From Siphlonurus alternatus (lineage: Eukaryota > Arthropoda > Insecta > Ephemeroptera > Siphlonuridae), in contig OX463787.1 of the NCBI GenBank assembly GCA_949825025.1, positions 3,038,001-3,102,000 of the forward strand: a stretch of DNA of 64,000 nucleotides, given 5' to 3'. Below the pieces are notes generated by a model that was not told where the DNA came from, did no database searches, and saw nothing but the letters and a program-made list of their open reading frames with translations. How positions within the stretch are numbered: position 1 is the first letter of the stretch; each line of letters starts with the position of its first letter. This document shows positions 22,601-38,500 of the stretch, one piece after another. A program made the translations under genes and the position numbers.

Positions 22601-24251
22601 TTTCGGTGGTCGCAGGGGGTCGAGTTGGGTATCAAATTGAAGGGCACATGGTGTAGAGTCCATAAAGTGTCAGAACAAAGTTGTGGAACGTTGCGCTCTG
22701 CCGCCATATTGGATCCAAAACGCGTACTTTGAAGGGGGGGATCTTCGGGCCTTGTAAGACCCACATTCTTGAAACGCATATTTTTAGGCGTGGGACGCTT
22801 AGTTTTAACAGGATTCGACAAAAAAACACCATGTCAATACCGTAAAAAAAAAAGTTATTCGGGAAAAGGATGCGTTTCCAATGTTATCCTTATGGGAGGA
22901 GGTTGTTTTACATTTCCCGCTTGCCTGGGCCAACCCTCATAGTTGGCATCGATTTGAAAAAAGTTTCTAAAAGAAAAGGAGTGTGGGCAACTTTCATACT
23001 GCGCGGAATTTTCGATTTCAGGTGTGCTCAAAAGTTATTCGAGGGGGAAAGTGGTCGATTTTTAGCATGCGTAAACCCTATGTTCCCATGCGATTTTTTG
23101 ACTTTTTTGAAAATCGAAAAATCGAGCCAAAGAAAAGTTAGGACTTGCCAAAAGCTTTCAGAAAAGGTCTTAAACTCGTTCCTAACCGAAAAATTGCCGA
23201 AACTGTTGGGGGGGTTCACCAGATTGAAGCTTGCAAAAAAGCTTTTGAAAACTACCCCTCTGGAGGGAGCCCAAGGGGCCCCAGGGGCCAAAATTGATAT
23301 TGGTCAGATAGCCCGTTAAATTTGAATCCTGATGAGTCCCAATACAAAAACCGGGGGTCCCTTCGGGGCACCTTTTATGGGGTCCAAAAATAAAAGTTGC
23401 ACCCCTAGGGGTTTCGGGTGTCATACTGTACAGATCTGGCCATAGCACGGTAAGTATGCTTCGGAGGTGCCATGTTTATATTTGGCGAAGCTGCGTCGTC
23501 TGTCGGGACACACTTTTGCCGTGGAAACCTTCGCCATAGCTCTTCAATCTAATGATTTAAGGCAAGGGCCGTAAAACACCTTTTTTTCGAGGTCCCAAAC
23601 TTTCGGGGCCCGCAGCCGCGGAACCAAAAGAGATAGGAGGAAGCTCACATGAAGCTAAAAGATGCCCGACACAGTCTTCTAAACGATTCGACCGAAAAAA
23701 GTTTGAGTTTTTAACTTTAAATGACTTTTTCGGCAAAAACCGCAAAAACGGCGATTTTGTTTGAAAAAAACACTAAAACGGCCATAAAAAATTTTTGGGA
23801 CAAAAATTCAAAAATAACACCTCCCATATAAAAGTTTACGTCCCGGACTACATTTCGCCCATTGAGACCTAAGCTCTAACTCTCAAAACCGCTTACCGGT
23901 GGTTTTTTAAAAAAATTAACATTATCGCTTATGGCGGGCTAACGGTGCGCCGGACGCCATCTTTGAAGGCAAAAAGTAGGGGTAGCGCACCTCACCTAAA
24001 GCTGTTTTTGGGGTCAAAACGTCATTTTTCGGAAATTTTTGAAATTTCGGGAATTTTGGAAATACCCCCCGGGAATTTTTGGGAATTTTTGGATTTTGAA
24101 AATGACGGGTGGGGCCCTTCGGGCCCCACCCGGGACGCGCCCTGCGGGCGCGGCGGGGCCCTGCGGGCCCCGCGGAGGGCCCTCCGGGCCCCTCAAAGAT
24201 TCTTGACCATGCATTTCAAATCATAGATTTAGTGCTTTTAATATAATATAA
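19643..24251 (-). repeat. Array unit 3 (4,609 bp, internal duplication)
   Basis: Runs as in unit 1 to GGAGGAGGTT (21848), then jumps back to an earlier point (TATCAATTAAAACTTG at 21849 corresponds to about 20792) and continues to the end. About 1.06 kb is therefore present twice, as two diverged versions. The second pass resembles unit 5 (GATATGCAAAATCCGAGCCC), suggesting unequal recombination between units. Confidence 0.8.
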
Positions 24252-27200
24252 CTAGGGCGGGGGGGGCCTTCACGAAAAGGCCCCAAATCAGTGTACAGTG
24301 ATCATTTGCAATGCCAGTCTTAATTTTTCAAAAAAAGTTTCAACGGGTTCGAAGAAATTGCAGGGGTTTTAATAGGGGGCTTGGATTTGATAATAATCAT
24401 GTTGTGAAAAATATTTGCATCAAAAAATGTACAGAAATGAAAAATAAATAAAATTAGTAATAAAAAATAATAAATAAAGCGAAGATACAGAACCTCTGAG
24501 TCGAGTAGGTCCACTTTATTTTGTCACCATTTATTACAAAGTCGTCAGCAATAGCAAAGCGAATCGTAGAAGGTGGGGCTCCTTAATCGGATGAAACCGG
24601 GAAAGCGGGATTCGGAAGGGGGACTTTTTAATCGGATGAAACCGGGAAACCGAAAAGCGGAAGAGGGCTTATCAGATGGAACCTGGTAGCGGACAGAGAT
24701 TTAAAATAAATTCAGTAACCATTCACATTTTACCTTACAAGTCTTGGTATCTGAGTCAACCTCGCTAGTCGGCGGTCAGAGAACGAATGACGTACTGTTG
24801 AGAATGTCAACGACATTCTCAGAAATTTTGAAATCACGTCCTCTCGCCGTTCCCAACAAAGCTTGTTTACCCGTTGCCATGGCAACGACGATCCACAAGC
24901 TGTGACGTCATGCGCATTACGGGGCCGCTCGATTATTGGCGGCAATCCGTTCAAACCGCGGTGCACGGGCTATATAATATGCATGAAACGTGTTTTCCAC
25001 CCAATAATGATCACCAGCAGATTTAAATAATGCCGCCCGCTTTTTTTTTTTTTTAATTTTCCACCTTCTCCGTTCATTTCCAGTTCTCGAAAGTACTAAA
25101 TTCGAGTTTATGGCATAATTTTACATGATACTGGACTGTAGAATGAAGATTGATATGGCTCGCAACGCGTAAGAATAAAAAAACATGCGTTCGTCACGGG
25201 TCCGCCATTCATACGCAGCTCGGCTCCTTCGGAGACCTCGCCTAACCATACAATGGAATAAGATAGTGTTGGCCTTTCGAAATACAGCTCGGCTCGTTCC
25301 TCGCCTCGCTTAAAATTCTTGGATGGATGCGTGCGGGCAATGAATAACATTGCAAACTCATACGCAGCTCGGCTCATTCCTCGCCTCGCTTAACATTGAA
25401 TATCAATTAAAGTGTTGTTCTTATCGTTGAATAATGGTCATTTTCAAACTCCAGGGATGTTTTTACGTATAGAAAGTCAATTTATTATTTTAATTACCCA
25501 TAAATAACACCTGTACATTGAAATCATGCATGAATTCCCAGCATAATATAGTGCATATACGAAAAATAGGTATTTCGCCCGCCGCCATCTTGTTTTTCAA
25601 AATAGGCGAAATCCGAGGCCAGATTCGTGATCAGCGTGGTCGATATAGTCAGAAACCATCGAAAACTCAATTTCGATTTTTCCCCCTATCTTCCCCATGT
25701 ATAAGCGGTGAGAGAAGGGGTACCCCTTCTGAAATTTTTGTCAAAAACATAAAAGTCCAAAAATCTCAAGAACTATGGGTCGCAGCTTAAATCTGAAGAC
25801 TGCATCTTGTCTGGCTCAAAAAACTGGTCTAGAAAAGTTGGACAAATAATTTTTCGGGACAAACACTTTCCCGAAATCGCGATTTTGGACATCGAAAAAT
25901 TCGTATCTTGGATCGGGCCGCGTGGACCCCCTATGTGCCGGAAAATTCCCAAAATTGGTTTTTGGGCATTGTTTTGGGTCCCCTACAACCTCCCATCGAG
26001 AGTTTGCTCGAAAAAAAATTTCTTCCCCGAGTTTGGCGCAACCCGTAAAAAACGGGTATTTTGGCCGGCAGATCCGCCCGCAATGCTAATCAAATGGCCC
26101 CATGTTATTCTTATGGGGATTTGAGACCCAACTTTCGTTTTCGAAAAAACGCACTTTCGGTGGTCGCAGGGGGTCAAGTCGGGTATCAAATTGAAGGGCA
26201 CATGGTGTAGAGTCCATAAAGTGTCATTACAAAGTTGTGGGACGTTGCGCTCGGCCGCCATTTTGGATCCAAAACGCGTACATTTGAGGAGGGGCCCTGC
26301 GGGCCCCGTGGGACCCACATTCTTGAAACGCATATTTTTAGACGTGGGACGCTTAGTTTTAACAGGATTCGACGAAAAAACACCATGTCAATAACGTAAA
26401 AAAAAAGTTATTCGGGAAAAGGATGCGTTTCCTATGTTATCCTTATGGGAGGAGGTTTATCAATTAAAACTTGTTCTTATCGTTAAATAATGGTCATTTT
26501 TGAACTCCAGGGATGTTTTTACCTATGGAAAGTCAATTTATTATTTTAATTACCCATAAATAACACCTGTACATTGAATAAATGCATGAAATTGAGCATA
26601 ATATAGTGCATATACGAAAAATAGGTATTTCGCCCGCCGCCATCTTGTTTTTCGAGATATGCAAAATCCGAGCCCAGATTCGTGATCAGCGTGCTTGATA
26701 TAGTCAGAAACCGTCGAAAACTCAATTTCGATTTTTCCCCCTATCTTCCCCATGTATAAGCGTTGAGAGAAGGGGTACCCCTTCTGAAATTTTTGTCAAA
26801 AACATAAAAGTCCAAAAATCTCGAGAACTATGGGTCGCAGCTTAAATCTGAAGACTGCATCTTGTCCGGCTCAAAAAACTGGTCTAGAAAATTTGGACAA
26901 AAAATTTTTCGGGACAAACACTTTCCCGAAATCGGGATTTTGGATATCGAAAAATTCATATCTTCGATCGGGCCGCGTGGGCCCCCTATGTGCCGGAAAA
27001 ATCCCAAAATTAGTTTTTGGGCATTGTTTTGGGTCTCCTACAACCTCCCGTCGAGAGTTTGCTCGAAAAACAATTCCTTCCCCGAGTTTGGCGCAACTCG
27101 TAAAAAACGGGTATTTTGGCCGGCAGATCCGCCCGCAATGCTAATCAAATGGCCCCATGTTATTCTTATGGGGATTTGAGACCCAACTTTCGTTTTCGAA

Positions 27201-28850
27201 AAAACGCACTTTCGGTGGTCGCAGGGGGTCGAGTTGGGTATCAAATTGAAGGGCACATGGTGTAGAGTCCATAAAGTGTCAGAACAAAGTTGTGGAACGT
27301 TGCGCTCTGCCGCCATATTGGATCCAAAACGCGTACTTTGAAGGGGGGGATCTTCGGGCCTTGTAAGACCCACATTCTTGAAACGCATATTTTTAGGCGT
27401 GGGACGCTTAGTTTTAACAGGATTCGACAAAAAAACACCATGTCAATACCGTAAAAAAAAAAGTTATTCGGGAAAAGGATGCGTTTCCAATGTTATCCTT
27501 ATGGGAGGAGGTTGTTTTACATTTCCCGCTTGCCTGGGCCAACCCTCATAGTTGGCATCGATTTGAAAAAAGTTTCTAAAAGAAAAGGAGTGTGGGCAAC
27601 TTTCATACTGCGCGGAATTTTCGATTTCAGGTGTGCTCAAAAGTTATTCGAGGGGGAAAGTGGTCGATTTTTAGCATGCGTAAACCCTATGTTCCCATGC
27701 GATTTTTTGACTTTTTTGAAAATCGAAAAATCGAGCCAAAGAAAAGTTAGGACTTGCCAAAAGCTTTCAGAAAAGGTCTTAAACTCGTTCCTAACCGAAA
27801 AATTGCCGAAACTGTTGGGGGGGTTCACCAGATTGAAGCTTGCAAAAAAGCTTTTGAAAACTACCCCTCTGGAGGGAGCCCAAGGGGCCCCAGGGGCCAA
27901 AATTGATATTGGTCAGATAGCCCGTTAAATTTGAATCCTGATGAGTCCCAATACAAAAACCGGGGGTCCCTTCGGGGCACCTTTTATGGGGTCCAAAAAT
28001 AAAAGTTGCACCCCTAGGGGTTTCGGGTGTCATACTGTACAGATCTGGCCATAGCACGGTAAGTATGCTTCGGAGGTGCCATGTTTATATTTGGCGAAGC
28101 TGCGTCGTCTGTCGGGACACACTTTTGCCGTGGAAACCTTCGCCATAGCTCTTCAATCTAATGATTTAAGGCAAGGGCCGTAAAACACCTTTTTTTCGAG
28201 GTCCCAAACTTTCGGGGCCCGCAGCCGCGGAACCAAAAGAGATAGGAGGAAGCTCACATGAAGCTAAAAGATGCCCGACACAGTCTTCTAAACGATTCGA
28301 CCGAAAAAAGTTTGAGTTTTTAACTTTAAATGACTTTTTCGGCAAAAACCGCAAAAACGGCGATTTTGTTTGAAAAAAACACTAAAACGGCCATAAAAAA
28401 TTTTTGGGACAAAAATTCAAAAATAACACCTCCCATATAAAAGTTTACGTCTCGGGCTACATTTCGCCCATTGGGACCTAAGCTCTAACTCTCAAAACCG
28501 CTTACCGGTGGTTTTTTAAAAAAATTAACATTATCGCTTATGGCGGGCGAACGGTTTGCCGGACGCCATCTTTGAAGGCAAAAAGTAGGGGTAGCGCATG
28601 TTACCTAAAGCCGTTTTTGGGGTCAAAACGTAATTTTTTGGAAATTTTTGAAATTTCGGGAATTTTGGAAATACCCCCCGGGAATTTTTGGATTTTGAAA
28701 ATGACGGGTGGGGCCCTTTGGGTCCCACCCGGGACGCGCCCTGCGGGCGCGGCGGGGCCCTGCGGGCCCCGCGGAGGGCCCTCCGGGCCCCTCAAAGATT
28801 CTTGACCATGCATTTCAAATCAGAGATTTAGTGCTTTTAATATAATATAA
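24252..28850 (-). repeat. Array unit 4 (4,599 bp, near copy of unit 3)
   Basis: Matches unit 3 at a constant offset of 4,609 bp, including a 14-T homopolymer, until about 28450. There it switches to the unit 1/5 type (TCTCGGGCTACATTTCGCCC). The spot comparisons I made showed no mismatch before that switch. Confidence 0.8.
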
Positions 28851-32527
<3,677 letters not shown>

Positions 32528-34270
32528 GTCGTTTGCAGTAGCCAATATTAAATTTCAATTAATCAAAATTTCTGCGTATTATATTGTACAGTTGTAGTCA
32601 AAATAAGTGAAATTATTTCTGTCTCACTTTTTATCCTAACTTACTCTCGTCGCCTTAGAAAATTTCCCTTTGTTAATCACTATGTTCTGTAAGAATAACA
32701 CAGGACATGGTGATTAACAAAGTTGCAAGTTGGGAAATTTTCCAAGGCGACGAGTGTACATCAATGTGTTCAGTCAAGTTAAAATTTGTACTTCAAAACT
32801 TCAACATTTCTGCTTTCATTTTTATAAAACTTCTTGACATTTCTACAAATATAGACATTCATATGACAACCCTTAACAAAAAATACATAAAAAAACATTA
32901 ATATTCTAAAGGAAAATCTGAGGGAAAAAAAAAATAAGCTTTTTGAAGAGTAAAATTTTAATATTCAAATACCACTTCTTAAATAACTTGAAATATTCCA
33001 TGCGTAAGTAAAAGGCAATTTTTTTTTATGGCATGGAAAAGATGTGTAATCCTTCCACTCCATTCTATTCAAATAAGTACTCAATTTAATGAAAATGGTT
33101 GTAAAAATAAATGAAGAATATTGACATTTGTAGTTCAAATTTTCTTAAGTCAAAGTATAATTTTCCTTTTCAACCCGCAGATTGGATTTTATGGTAAGAG
33201 GGTTGCGTATTAATGTTACGAGTCATTTTTATAAAAGTTAGAATATTAAAAAAAGTATATTCTTTATAAAATTTTATGTATTCAAATCAGTGTTGGATTT
33301 TAAAATTATATATTAGCATAATATAAAAACGTGCTATCTGTATGTACAGCATATTATAATTATGGCTAAAGCAGAAGCCAGATGAGTCAAATAGATTCAA
33401 TCTTTTTAAGATTTCATTAAATATTTAATATTATAATAATTTCTTTATTCCTTTTCGATGGTATAAACAATATAAGCTTGATATAAATTTTTTAATCAAA
33501 AATTAATATTTTTCAATATTAATGATGGCACCTGTATCAATAAAATTGCCGACCATCATGTCTGAGGTTTCCATGGTTTCCTCAGGCAAATGCTGGGATG
33601 CATTGTTAAGCATTGAGTCTCACATGCGACCAGTACTCTACAACTGCAGGGTTCAGTTGAAGTATCTTTTAACGCAGTTTTGCTTTCAATTACTATTTTA
33701 CGAACCGTTGATACATTTAACAATTTTTTTAAAATATTTTAATTGAAAAAATAACAATACTGTCTTACCAATTTAAAGCCGGAAGGTTTATGGTTAGGTG
33801 CTGGTTTACATTTTAAATGAGCTCAAATATTGTCAAAAAAGTACAATTATAAATATGCAATAAAAAAGTGCACTAATGCGAACAATTAAAAGAAATAAAA
33901 TATTAAGATGTTAATTAACCAATTTTTTTTTATTTATTTTAGTTCCTGTTCAGTTATTCAAATCGCCTTGAACGAGGAAAAAATAAAATGTGTTTTTAGG
34001 TAAGAAGACGAAAAGACGAAATAAAATTATATTTAGATGTGTAAACGATGAGTTAAAAACATGATATTTTTCTTTTAACTAGACAACTAGAGCACAGTGT
34101 ATGTTACACATCTTATAATATTGAGAGTCGAATTATGAATATTTCACTATCTTGGAGTGTAGAAAATTCTATATTATTATTTTTTTTTTTTTTTTTTGCG
34201 TTGAGTTCTTATGTTTTCACCTTTTCGAAATCGGAAGCTATTTTTACATAAAAAAAGTTTAATACTTTGT
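32528..34270. other. AT-rich intergenic stretch with small foldbacks
   Basis: Holds a foldback at 32644-32754 (arms CTCGTCGCCTTAGAAAATTT and complement; related to 45130-45250), the dispersed repeat 33440-33605 shared with 11580-11765, and a family-C fragment at about 33974-34090. No gene seen. Confidence 0.5.
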
Positions 34271-34271
34271 T

Positions 34272-34277
34272 TTTATT
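34272..34277 (-). promoter_or_regulatory. Poly(A) signal AATAAA
   Basis: Lies 42 nt downstream of the stop codon of the minus-strand terminal exon at 34319-34613, supporting a real transcript end there. Confidence 0.5.
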
Positions 34278-34318
34278 ACGAGTTGTAAAATGTTCGAATT
34301 TTTCTTTCGGTTATTAAA

Positions 34319-34613
34319 TTATATTTTTATATTTCTGATTTTATAGCAGTAATAAATTATTCCAAAAATCGATATTGCTGATAGTAAAATAGAATATTGA
34401 TAACCCAGCTGTTTCAAAATTTTATCTCGGCTATGTAAGAAGTAAAATTTAAGTGTTGAATATGCATGTGATTTATTGGAAATCGTTTTATATCGATTAT
34501 CATAAAAAGGTCGTCCAGTATGTAAAATCGATTCATGAATTGAACCATCTGAACAGAGAACAGATAAATTTGGTTTGGGAGTTTCATTTAGTCTTAGTAG
34601 ATGGTGAATCACT
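34319..34613 (-). CDS. Terminal coding exon with a C-terminal membrane segment
   Basis: Open for 97 codons after the acceptor AATTTTCAG (34614-34616 and above), ending at TAA (34319-34321). AATAAA follows 42 nt later. The protein segment includes KFYFLHSRDKILKQLG and then the hydrophobic YSILLSAISIFGIIYYCY, ending with a short basic tail. The pattern FY-x-x-x-S-x-D-x-(I/L)-x-x-x-LG followed by a membrane helix recalls the end of the GIDE domain and second membrane helix of MUL1-type mitochondrial E3 ligases, but no RING domain follows, so that link is weak. No convincing upstream exon was found between 34.7 and 35.1 kb. Confidence 0.5.
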
Positions 34614-35109
34614 CTGAAAATTATAGTAAATCTTCAACTTTTCTTACATTATAACATAAATATTCAGCCCAAAAAATGAAGCAATAATTGGTCTAGTTTT
34701 TTAGATATACAGGATATAATTAGTGAGAATATCATTGGAAATCTGGCGGCCATTAGTCAAATCAAGTAAAATCAGCATCTTTTTCAACTAAAAAATTACT
34801 TTTTTTACTTCAGAAAGACATTTTATTTTCTATATTCTGATCTAAATTTTGTATTTATTTTACCATAAAAAAATAATTACTAATAAAAGTTGATACCCTT
34901 GACACCATTTTACCCTTTCGGGTGTGGCCAGACCGATATTTAGCCTTGTCAGTAAGAGTTATCTTACGACTTAAAATTACTATATTGACAATAATCCTTA
35001 ACCGTGTATTTAAAAACTGGGACTTATAATTTCGTCGTATCGAATACATTTATAGTCTGAATTTTATTGTTAGTTTACAAATTATTTAATTTTATTTAAA
35101 TATTTTAAA

Positions 35110-35464
35110 TTAAGGGTAAGGTAACGCCACCAATGTTAAAAAAAATCTCTCACACAAAAATTCTGAAAAAAAATTAAAATGTTCTCCTCTACACCCCCTA
35201 TCAGTAGGTAAAATATCAGGTATACAAATACGATCTAGTTTTTGAGTTATGAATTTTTAAAGTTGGCTAATTTAATATGGAGAAATGGAATTCCCATGTT
35301 AAATTAGTCAACTTTAAAAATTCATAACTCAAAAACTAGATCGTATTTGTATACCTGATATTTTAACTACTGATAGGGGATGTAGAGGAGAACATTTTAA
35401 ATTTTTTTCAGAATTTTTGTGTGAGGGACTTTTTTTAACATTGGTGGCGTTGCCTTACCCTTAA
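35110..35464. mobile_element. Family-D foldback MITE, TTAA-flanked
   Basis: Almost a single 355-bp palindrome. It starts TTAAGGGTAAGGTAACGCC and ends GGCGTTGCCTTACCCTTAA, with arms such as ACTAGATCGTATTTGTATAC. TTAA at both borders is the piggyBac-type target. No coding content. Confidence 0.85.
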
Positions 35465-35844
35465 GGATAAAAGCATAAGAAGCATTCATATTATACACAT
35501 TCATTTCAGTTACTTTCTTTTATAACTTTGAATTATTTAAGAGTAATTATGCCGTAGATAATCGGTAAGAATATTTTTAATAAAAATTGAATTATTTAAT
35601 TAAAAATTCTTTTTGTTTTTTTAATTTGTAATTTTTACAATTTTACGTTAAAACTAAATATAAATTTCAACTTTTTTTTTTAATTTTCTTTAAAAATATA
35701 GTTAATATAGTTAGTTCAGATATGAAACTAGAACAAGGAATCACAATTAATACAGAATAATTTAAATAATAGCCTGATTTGATATACAATTAGATAATAT
35801 TTAAAACTATGAGGTTAAAGAAATAGCCCTTTCTGTCTCATCCT

Positions 35845-36084
35845 TAACACACCTAAACATTATCTTAGATTTTTACCTCAAAAACATGTTAATTATTTCT
35901 TCCTCGCTCAAAGTGAGAATAAAATAGAGACAAAATTTCTAACATTTTACGCTCGGAGGAAATAAGACGAAATTTCGTCTTTACAATTTTTTTTTTTAAT
36001 AAAAAATTGTGCAAAATAGGAGGAAAAAGAGACAATGAGAAACATGAAGAATGAACAAAATATGAAAATCGTTTCAACTTGGGG
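35845..36084. repeat. Family-C repeat copy
   Basis: Contains TTCCTCGCTCAAAGTGAGAA and ends TTTCAACTTGGGG, matching the family described at 7821-8254. Open frames here are part of the repeat. Confidence 0.6.
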
Positions 36085-36459
36085 TTTGGCTAACATAAGT
36101 AAATAACAAATTAATTATTGTTGCATTGTTGTTTTTTTTATTGTTACAGAAGGGTATACAAAGAATGTTAGGATAGAGATTGGTGCTATACAAAAAATCT
36201 CAATAACAATAATTATCAAAATATTTAAAATAGGTAGAAATTAAGTATACTGCATTTTATAAGAAAAATAAAATCTATCACATACTTGCAATATATATTA
36301 ATTTACATACAAAATTTAATATTTAAATAATTATTATGAAATTGAAATCTAGATCAGTGATGTGTTAGAAGTTGCACGTGGATTTGTGATTTCATGTCCG
36401 GAGGTTCGCCAGGTCAGGTCACGTGGAGGTCACGTGGAGGTCACGTGGAGGTCACGTGT

Positions 36460-37370
36460 TCAGAAGAACTCTTTCTCGACGTCAGCCTCAACCTCCGCAT
36501 CTTCTCTCTCCGCCTCCTTCTCCTTGGGCATCATCATTGCGGGGTTCACCAGCACGGCGAGCACCATCAGCTGGGAAACAACACGGGGAGGGTTAGACAC
36601 CGGGACATTTAGGGGGGGGGGGTAGATACCAAGACATTTCGGGGGGTTAGATACCAAGACATTTGGGAGGGTTAGACACCGGGACATTTAGGGGGTGGGT
36701 AGATACCAAGACATTTCGGGGGGTGGGTAGATACCAAGACATTTCGGGGGGTTAGACACCAAGACATTTGGGAGGGTTAGACACCGGGACATTTAGGGGG
36801 GGGGTAGATACCAAGACATTTGGGGGGGTTAGAGACCGGGACATTTAGGGGGGGAAGATACCAAGACATTTCGGGGGGTTAGAGACCGGGACATTTGGGG
36901 GGGGGGAGTAGATACCGGGAAATTTGGGGGGGAAGGGTTTGAATCTGGTAACATTTTAAAGGGGGGTTAAACTTCGTGGAATATATTAGGGAGTGCTAGG
37001 GATGGAGGGCAATTTAGAGAGGTTTAGATACTGGAAGCATTTTAGGGGATAGTTCTAGCTAGAGACCGGGGGAAATTTGTAGGGGGCTGGTAAAAAAAAA
37101 TAGTGGGATAGGGGTGAGGGGAGGATCAAAACCAACAAGAACCTGGATTACTTTTCTATAGTGTTTCCTACCAAGTTTAGCCCCTGGTTTAGCACCAGGG
37201 ATAAAAATTGAGGCTGAAGTGGGGGTTAAAGTGCTTCGTGAATGCCACACAATAAATATTATTATAAGTTTATAATACTTGAATCACAACTCCCTATTTA
37301 AATTTTCCATAGTGAACACAACAAGATGATGATATATACTTACAGCACAGACGCAAAGAGCACGGAACAT
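36460..37370 (-). CDS. Secreted acidic peptide precursor, copy 1 (45 aa, two exons)
   Basis: Exon 1 at 37370-37344 (MFRALCVCA) ends at donor GTAAGT. Exon 2 at 36570-36460 follows acceptor TTTCCCAG in phase 0 and ends TGA. The 45-residue product has a hydrophobic signal peptide (about residues 1-21, ending LAVLVNPAMM). A short tail, KEKEAEREDAEVEADVEKEF plus F, has 8 Glu, 2 Asp and 4 basic residues, and no cysteine. It is identical in sequence to copy 2 at 38501-40322. The family is not recognised; a secreted acidic peptide or the acid leader of a peptide precursor are both possible. A TATA box lies at 37422-37428. The 3' UTR holds four copies of CACGTGACCTC. No canonical AATAAA was seen; AATAAT near 36330 might serve. 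Confidence 0.7.
36580..36960. repeat. Intronic G-rich minisatellite, copy 1
   Basis: About fourteen imperfect units of 23-27 bp, type GGTTAGACACCGGGACATTT plus a run of 5-10 G. It lies in the intron of the minus-strand peptide gene just before exon 2. On the sense strand it is C-rich and so forms the pyrimidine-rich stretch upstream of the acceptor. Confidence 0.85.
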
Positions 37371-37421
37371 GTTGAACGATTGCTGTTGTTCGAGTGATAT
37401 TGTTACTAGCTACTCCACAGT

Positions 37422-37428
37422 TTATATA
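37422..37428 (-). promoter_or_regulatory. TATA box of acidic peptide copy 1
   Basis: GGTATATAAA on the minus strand lies about 55 bp upstream of the ATG of the minus-strand gene, the right distance for a start site about 25-30 bp before the ATG. Confidence 0.6.
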
Positions 37429-38439
37429 CCCTGAAAACTGTGACTAAATAACATTAAATCATAACGCAACGTGTAATAACTTTGTTGATAACACGCGAGT
37501 TATGTGAATTGTGATTTAACTGCTTGAGTCATACCGGATGATAAGGAAATTATTACACATGCTTGCAAGGTTTTCTAATTCCAAAATAAATTTATTTTAA
37601 GTGAAATACTGTATACGCAACATATTACGTAAAATGACTCTTTCAATTTTGTATTCAAATACCAAGGTAAAAAAAATGGCTCTTTTGCTTATTGCTTTTA
37701 CATTTTTCCACTTTCATAAATTTTTAATTCAATTAATTAAAGTGAAGTGATATTTATTATAGCTAATCACTAACCATTAAGAACTCCACTTTGCAATAAT
37801 TGAATTTGATAGAAATACTACTTTTGTATATAAGGAGATTTAACTTTAATTTTTATTTATAATATTAAAAATTAAACTAACTATTTTTTTTAAATAAAAT
37901 GTAACTATAAAATAATGGATGTTCAATAATAATTTCAAATAAATGCGTTGCTAAAGTTGTTTATTTTTTAATTATATGATATTTTTTATGCCCTTATTTT
38001 TTAATTAAAATTTTTAGGAAACTTCTCAAATATTATTTTGAATGAAATGCTATAATGTACCCTTCATATAAATCGTAAAAATACAACCACATTTGTTTAA
38101 TTTTAATAGGTTATAAAGCCATATTATAAGCAAACACTAAAATATCAATAATATTACGAAGGTATTATAAGATACAATTTTTCTCCTAATCGCATTTAAT
38201 TCTACAGATACAAATTTCACTTGATATTTCATTGCATGGAAAATTTGTATGTAATTAGTAGAAAAATTATATTATCATGTAATTCCGGCTTTACTTAAAG
38301 TTAAAAATATTAAATTACAACTATTTTTTTTGGCTCCCTTCATAATTTTCATCACTCACAAATATATGGGCACATGAATAACACGTTACCTACGCAGATA
38401 TCAGCTGACTTATGAGGTCCCCGACTGGGAAGGTTCGAG
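37429..38439. other. AT-rich region between the two divergent peptide genes
   Basis: About 1.0 kb between the TATA boxes of two head-to-head genes, so it is the likely shared regulatory region. Apart from A/T runs no clear element was seen. Confidence 0.4.
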
Positions 38440-38475
38440 TATAAGTAGACTTAGCTGGCACCAAGGAACTCATTC
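38440..38475 (+). promoter_or_regulatory. TATA box and initiator of acidic peptide copy 2
   Basis: TATAAG at 38440-38445, then TCATTC at 38470-38475 (A at 38472 as +1), a spacing of 32 bp. This is the arthropod TATA/Inr arrangement, 29 bp before the ATG. Confidence 0.65.
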
Positions 38476-38500
38476 TGCAAGCTAACTAGCAACAATCAAC

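Noticed and set aside
36460..36687. Longer frame running from the minisatellite into exon 2 of the acidic peptide gene
   Set aside because: The upstream part is translated minisatellite. A good acceptor (TTTCCCAG) and a matching exon 1 with a signal peptide explain both genes better.
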